Of a DNA stretch of 17,367 bases, positions 16,031 to 17,367 are shown in pieces. The stretch's first letter is position 1. Every line of letters begins with the position of its first letter. Source of the stretch: Ectocarpus siliculosus (Eukaryota; Sar; Phaeophyceae; Ectocarpales; Ectocarpaceae); assembly GCA_000310025.1 (NCBI GenBank), contig FN648787.1:25011-42377 (forward strand), in the 5' to 3' direction. A program made the position numbers and the translations under genes. The notes beneath the pieces were generated by a model, which saw only the letters and a program-made list of their open reading frames with translations, made no database searches and was not told the DNA's origin.

Positions 16031-17153
16031 TTGTGCTTGTCTTGGTCGTTGCGCTGGCATTAAAAGACCTGAGGAGGGGTCTAGATCAAACATTAATCTG
16101 TCCAACCCCGCTCTTATTTCATATGTATCAAAGTTTAATGTGTCCAACCCGGCTCGTCTTTCATGTGAATGTATAGAGATTCAATTGTTTCTGCGGGGTG
16201 TGTGTATGTAGTATACGCTGTGCGGCGGGTTCCCCTTGCACTCTCTCGCGCGGATTTTTTTTGTTCCTTCTCTCGTATAAAGGCCGACCGTTTGTGTTCC
16301 AGACCAAGCAATCGATTCAGAGTTATCCTACGGGAGTTCTTTTTTTTGCCGAGTCTGGTTCGATTGTACGGCGAAAGAAGAATAACGTTGGGGATGTTCG
16401 CTGTTGCCGCCATGACGCAGGTTTCTCTCCCATGAAGCATCTTGCTTTCGTGTTTTTTTTTTTTTATCTATCGTTTTAGGCAGACATGAGGGACAAATTG
16501 TTATTTTGGATATCCCTGGATTGTCCCTGGATTGCTGTAGCCCTCCGGGATTCCGTGCCATAGGTGGTAGATGCTTGCAGACAAGTTTTTTTTCGTGCAA
16601 AATTTGTTTGTTTCCGAGCTCAGCTGTGATGTTGGCACGGGTCTGTCGTCTCGACACGCATGGTACTCAACGCGCAGCAGTCTACTATTATCCACAGAGT
16701 TGCTGTTACTAGCTCACACTTGCTTTGTTTTTGGCAAGACTAGACAATTTAGTCGCACTCATGATGTTGTACTCACTCTCCTGCGCACTTTTTCGTGTTT
16801 GGTGTCATGTTCTGGACACGAACGATTCCTTTCGTATATGAAAGGGGGTTCAGAAAACGCGGAAAACGGGGGCGGGGGAGCACACGACTTACTTACCACG
16901 TGTTGTTGTTGTCAAGCGTTTGCTGCCGTGTTTGTCGGGGTCCAACAAGCGGGGGGGGGGGGAGGGAGGTACACGACTTATTTACTACGTGTTGTTGTCA
17001 AACGTCTGCTGCCTTCTGTTTTTGTCCTCGCGCGAACAGGCGGTGTTCGACAACGACGTGGACTACCTGGAGGTCTTGTTAGACGATGCGGTGGCAGCAC
17101 AGGAGGAAGAGAGGGATGCCAGGAGAGGCACCTCGCTGGATGGGATACCGCCG
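5368..17153 (+). CDS. Large low-complexity/coiled-coil protein leading into an ankyrin-like repeat (3' end outside window)
   Basis: The best chain is 5368-5418, 5580-5707, 5792-7621, 9114-9317, 10850-10879, 11550-13677, 14362-15387 and 17040-17153. Every junction is GT-AG and in phase, giving 1,837 codons. The 5' exons and the two exons in 7622-11549 are less certain than the other four. In order the protein has: a poly-Gln run and long Ser/Gly/Ala/Pro-rich disordered regions (exon 5792-7621); repeated TPAR and Ser/Arg-rich motifs, long Ala runs and a helix crossing the 13677/14362 junction (ALWLQREAELKAKDAVAAK then VARREADAKAQEAVKALDRA); an 18-residue tandem duplication; an acidic Glu/Asp run; and finally HRAVFDNDVDYLEVLLDDAV, which resembles the first helix pair of an ankyrin repeat. 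Ankyrin repeats bind proteins, so a scaffold role is plausible. An ANKRD13-like arrangement is possible but unproven. The region could instead be two genes split at 7622-11549. Confidence 0.6.
5580..5707 (+). CDS. Candidate second exon (128 nt) of the large gene
   Basis: The acceptor is ACATCAG at 5579, downstream of a C4T8 tract and a T-rich stretch. The donor is GGCAG|GTGTCC at 5707/5708. Phase 0 reads KQQSGFESGGRETQPALESD then GWASALDQRTSCSTPNANPEG, with codon choice and composition like the neighbouring exon. It ends in phase 2 and joins 5792 to make a Ser codon. Unspliced, the same frame reaches a TGA within the following 84 nt. Confidence 0.45.
5708..5791 (+). other. Short 84-nt intron, 3n with an in-frame stop
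   Basis: It is bounded by GTGTCC and AAAAACAG. The length is a multiple of three and the upstream frame meets TGA about 30 nt in. Removing it restores a continuous frame (PEG then SLLALSSPNLHQRMFSSGS). The acceptor has only a weak pyrimidine tract, so efficiency may be low. If it is not an intron, the ATG at 5829 is the likely start. Confidence 0.4.
5792..7621 (+). CDS. Large exon (1,830 nt): disordered, Gln/Ser/Gly/Ala-rich N-terminal region
   Basis: It is open for about 610 codons with strong third-position GC. Visible pieces are a Met/Glu/Pro-rich start (ATG 5829), a Q8 run (6198-6221), Ser/Gly runs (about 6389-6450), a Pro/Ala-rich stretch (6750-6825), a less biased central segment rich in Ser/Thr (about 6838-7130), a GGTPARRG basic motif (about 7171-7200), a predicted helix (SPHGVAMDAAIRIVEERGAR, about 7375-7435), a poly-Ala run (about 7470-7511) and a basic C-terminal end (LEQRRQRAKAWAKS). 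The donor is AAG|GTACGG at 7621/7622, phase 2. The frame stays open to 7763, so an alternative 3' end there cannot be excluded. No catalytic domain is seen. Confidence 0.8.
6198..6221 (+). repeat. (CAG)8 encoding poly-Gln within the exon
   Basis: Eight uninterrupted CAG codons between Lys and His. Short coding CAG tracts recur in this gene (14824-14841 and others). Confidence 0.95.
7622..9113 (+). other. Intron (1,492 bp if the 9114 exon is real)
   Basis: It starts GTACGG and ends in a T/C-rich tract and TCCCAG. It contains a possible pseudo-exon at 7715-7745, a hairpin of TACGCC/GGCGTA arms (8286-8306) and T runs near 8950-8980. Open frames on both strands are short and lack exon-like bias. 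Confidence 0.45.
9114..9317 (+). CDS. Candidate internal (cassette-type) exon, 204 nt, phase 2-2
   Basis: The acceptor is a C/T tract with TCCCAG at 9113 and the donor is TTCCG|GTATGT at 9317/9318. With one base completing the upstream split codon, the frame is open to the donor. It reads SCGASGRRRMQEKPSRGHTP and then a Ser/Gln/Arg-rich segment (EQNQQRNQHSIRQRWRVREQ). The length is a multiple of three and both phases match 7621 and 11550, so it can be included or skipped without a frame change. It also splits an unusually long 3.9-kb intron. No transcript evidence is available here. Confidence 0.4.
9318..10849 (+). other. Intron (1,532 bp if both flanking candidates are real), with a G-quadruplex motif
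   Basis: It starts GTATGT and ends with a T run and CCACAG. The minus strand holds a 155-codon open frame (9526-9993), which I do not accept as a gene because it has no start context, motif or codon bias. A G-run cluster lies at 10349-10379. Confidence 0.4.
10349..10379 (+). other. Predicted G-quadruplex motif
   Basis: Five runs of 3-6 G (10349-10353, 10356-10361, 10363-10367, 10369-10371, 10374-10376) are separated by loops of only 1-2 nt. The motif is on the sense strand of the intron, so it could form in both DNA and pre-mRNA. Confidence 0.75.
10850..10879 (+). CDS. Candidate 30-nt microexon, phase 2-2
   Basis: A T8 run and CCACAG at 10849 precede it, and a near-consensus donor CAAAG|GTGAGT follows at 10879/10880. 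With split codons at both ends it adds ten codons (SVAHSASHQ plus junction Arg residues) and keeps the frame between 9317 or 7621 and 11550. Its short length and the absence of transcript data make this a candidate only. The donor is the best match to the eukaryotic consensus in this part of the window. Confidence 0.3.
10880..11549 (+). other. Intron (670 bp) before the large exon at 11550
   Basis: It starts GTGAGT and ends CCCCCCTCTACCCAG. A 196-codon minus-strand open frame (10652-11242) overlaps it and the microexon. It has no recognisable domain and is treated as chance. Confidence 0.4.
11550..13677 (+). CDS. Large exon (2,128 nt): Ser/Arg/Gly-rich then Ala-rich helical region
   Basis: The acceptor is C-rich with TACCCAG at 11549, and the first base completes a split Arg codon. 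The frame reads AGGTSHQIRTGAMPKLDKNG and stays open for 709 codons. Visible parts are RGERRGERRG basic repeats, repeated TPAR/SRRSSRS motifs (about 11815-11980), a 15-bp tandem repeat giving MSSLMSSLM next to a less biased segment (APLSRPIPTESIGYLYGE, about 12343-12400), long Ala runs (12838-12957), a Pro/Ser-Pro-rich stretch (about 13300-13350), Glu runs near 13485-13510, and a helix starting in ADRKARAAAMQSGTIVAAQA. The donor is GCGAAG|GTGGGG at 13677/13678, phase 0. The Ser-Pro/Thr-Pro and Arg-Ser repeats suggest a phosphorylated disordered region, which is inference. Confidence 0.85.
13678..14361 (+). other. Intron (684 bp) with a (CTG)11 tract
   Basis: It is bounded by GTGGGG and a T/C-rich tract ending CGAGCGCAG. 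It contains a 12-bp palindrome (13854-13865) and (CTG)11 (14165-14197). No gene is seen. Confidence 0.75.
14165..14197. repeat. (CTG)11 microsatellite in an intron
   Basis: Eleven uninterrupted CTG units followed by CCG. The pre-mRNA would carry CUG repeats. The minus strand reads poly-Gln but is not coding. Confidence 0.95.
14362..15387 (+). CDS. Exon (1,026 nt): Ala/Glu/Arg helical region, acidic run, approach to ankyrin-like repeat
   Basis: The acceptor is GAGCGCAG at 14361 and the exon is phase 0 at both ends. It begins VARREADAKAQEAVKALDRA, which continues the helix of the previous exon across the junction and is good evidence for this splice. It then has Ser/Pro and Gly runs, Ala runs, a long charged single-helix or coiled-coil stretch (about 14750-15060, with RERSRVEAMERKEARERSRA and a Q6 run), an exact 18-residue duplication (14935-15042), a Ser/Gly linker, a Glu/Asp run (about 15223-15270), and a helix ending LLAEHAAAVLLEKAGG then KQQAFAMHR. 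The donor is CAGG|GTAAGC at 15387/15388. Confidence 0.85.
14935..15042 (+). repeat. 54-bp coding tandem duplication (18 residues twice)
   Basis: Copies at 14935-14988 and 14989-15042 encode RRLAEEARAADEAREAEE twice. They differ at a single synonymous position (GAG versus GAA), so the duplication appears recent or homogenised. Confidence 0.95.
15431..15558 (+). repeat. 31-bp direct repeat, 97-bp offset
   Basis: GAGAAGGATAGGACSGTGCA plus CGCGGGGTCTG occurs at 15431-15461 and 15528-15558 with one mismatch. Weaker similarity extends about 20 bp upstream, where both copies carry TCGCGTC. Confidence 0.9.
15947..16026. repeat. (CT)40 microsatellite
   Basis: Eighty uninterrupted bases of CT dinucleotide on the sense strand of the intron. 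Confidence 0.98.
16096..16168 (+). repeat. ~28-bp direct duplication
   Basis: AATCTGTCCAACCCCGCTC (about 16096) and AATGTGTCCAACCCGGCTC (about 16138) are each followed by a TTTCAT-TG-type end. The offset is about 42 bp. Confidence 0.75.
16867..17026 (+). repeat. ~80-bp duplication adjoining the 3' splice site
   Basis: Copy 1 (about 16867-16938) and copy 2 (about 16951-17026) share a G-rich start, CACGACTTA-TTAC-ACGTGTTG, GTCAA-CGT-TGCTGCC and a T-rich end. Copy 2 supplies the pyrimidine tract of the acceptor used at 17039. Confidence 0.8.
17040..17153 (+). CDS. Exon (114 nt) with ankyrin-like helix pair; gene continues beyond window
   Basis: The acceptor is a T/C-rich tract with GCGAACAG at 17039 and the donor is CCG|GTGAGG at 17153/17154. 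It is phase 0 at both ends. The frame reads AVFDNDVDYLEVLLDDAVAA, then an acidic/basic linker and TSLDGIPP. Joined to the preceding MHR, it matches the H-x-AV-x3-D-x3-L-x2-LL pattern of an ankyrin repeat's helices. The next exon would be expected to carry a TPLH motif, but it lies outside the window. The ankyrin call rests on this short stretch only. Confidence 0.65.
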
Positions 17154-17325
17154 GTGAGGGTAGGGTACGGTAGGGTAACACAACTTCCCCGATTGCATGC
17201 TTTATCCCAACATGTTTACTTGGGAGAAGAAAACTGGAAAGGCTAAGGCTACTGGAAGATGAGTTAGGGGTGGGGATAGGGTCTGCATACCTCCTCCCTT
17301 CTCCCGGCGAAACAACATAGACAAC

Positions 17326-17367
<42 letters not shown>
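17154..17367 (+). other. Start of the next intron, ending in a CT tract
   Basis: It begins GTGAGGGTAGGGTACGGTAG, a cluster of five GT sites. A CT-rich microsatellite runs from about 17327 to the window edge, so the true tract length is unknown. Confidence 0.6.

Larger units (their letters stand above)
15388..17039 (+). other. Intron (1,652 bp) rich in small duplications and a CT tract
   Basis: It is bounded by GTAAGC and GCGAACAG. It contains a 31-bp direct repeat (15431/15528), (CT)40 (15947-16026), a ~28-bp duplication (16096/16138), a short tandem (16511-16533) and an ~80-bp duplication abutting the 3' splice site (16867/16951). The open frames inside are driven by repeats. Confidence 0.7.

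Noticed and set aside
17154-17180. Telomere-like TAGGG repeats
   Set aside because: Only a few imperfect units occur, and they lie at a splice donor inside a gene. This is not a telomeric array.

Overview
The window looks like nuclear DNA of an intron-rich, GC-rich photosynthetic stramenopile, most likely a brown alga of the Ectocarpus type. This is inferred from style, not from a homology search. Exons are very GC-rich, encode Ala/Ser/Gly/Arg-rich low-complexity protein, and join at GT-AG boundaries with matching phase. Introns run from about 80 to 1,650 bp. CAG/CTG and CT microsatellites are frequent. I see no bacterial operon structure, CRISPR array, rRNA gene or credible tRNA gene. Every supported coding segment is on the + strand.

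Left part (1-3088): the 3' end of a gene that enters from outside the window. Three exons can be chained by phase: 306-467, 1134-1243 and 2523-3088. The product is not recognised. It ends in an Asp-rich acidic patch followed by a Gly/Lys/Arg-rich basic tail, a pattern often seen in nuclear or nucleic-acid-associated proteins. The last exon changes reading frame near 2807-2855, so the gene is either damaged, mis-sequenced or differently spliced there.

Middle (3089-5367): about 2.3 kb of 3' UTR and intergenic DNA with microsatellites and small tandem duplications. No gene is supported there.

Right part (5368-17153 and beyond): one large gene that runs off the right edge. Three big exons (5792-7621, 11550-13677, 14362-15387) and a short one (17040-17153) are well supported. 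Two possible 5' exons (5368-5418, 5580-5707) and two internal candidates inside the long gap (9114-9317 and a 30-nt microexon 10850-10879) also fit in phase. The full chain encodes 1,837 residues up to the window edge. The order is a long disordered Gln/Ser/Ala/Gly-rich N-terminus, an Ala/Glu/Arg-rich helical region with an 18-residue tandem duplication, an acidic run, and then what looks like the start of an ankyrin-repeat domain. An ankyrin-type scaffold with a very long disordered and coiled-coil N-terminus is the best guess. The catalytic or binding role cannot be read from this window.

The most interesting points are the chain of symmetric (phase 2-2) exon candidates, an 84-nt stop-containing 3n intron, duplications next to splice sites, the frame change in the first gene, and a strong G-quadruplex motif inside an intron.
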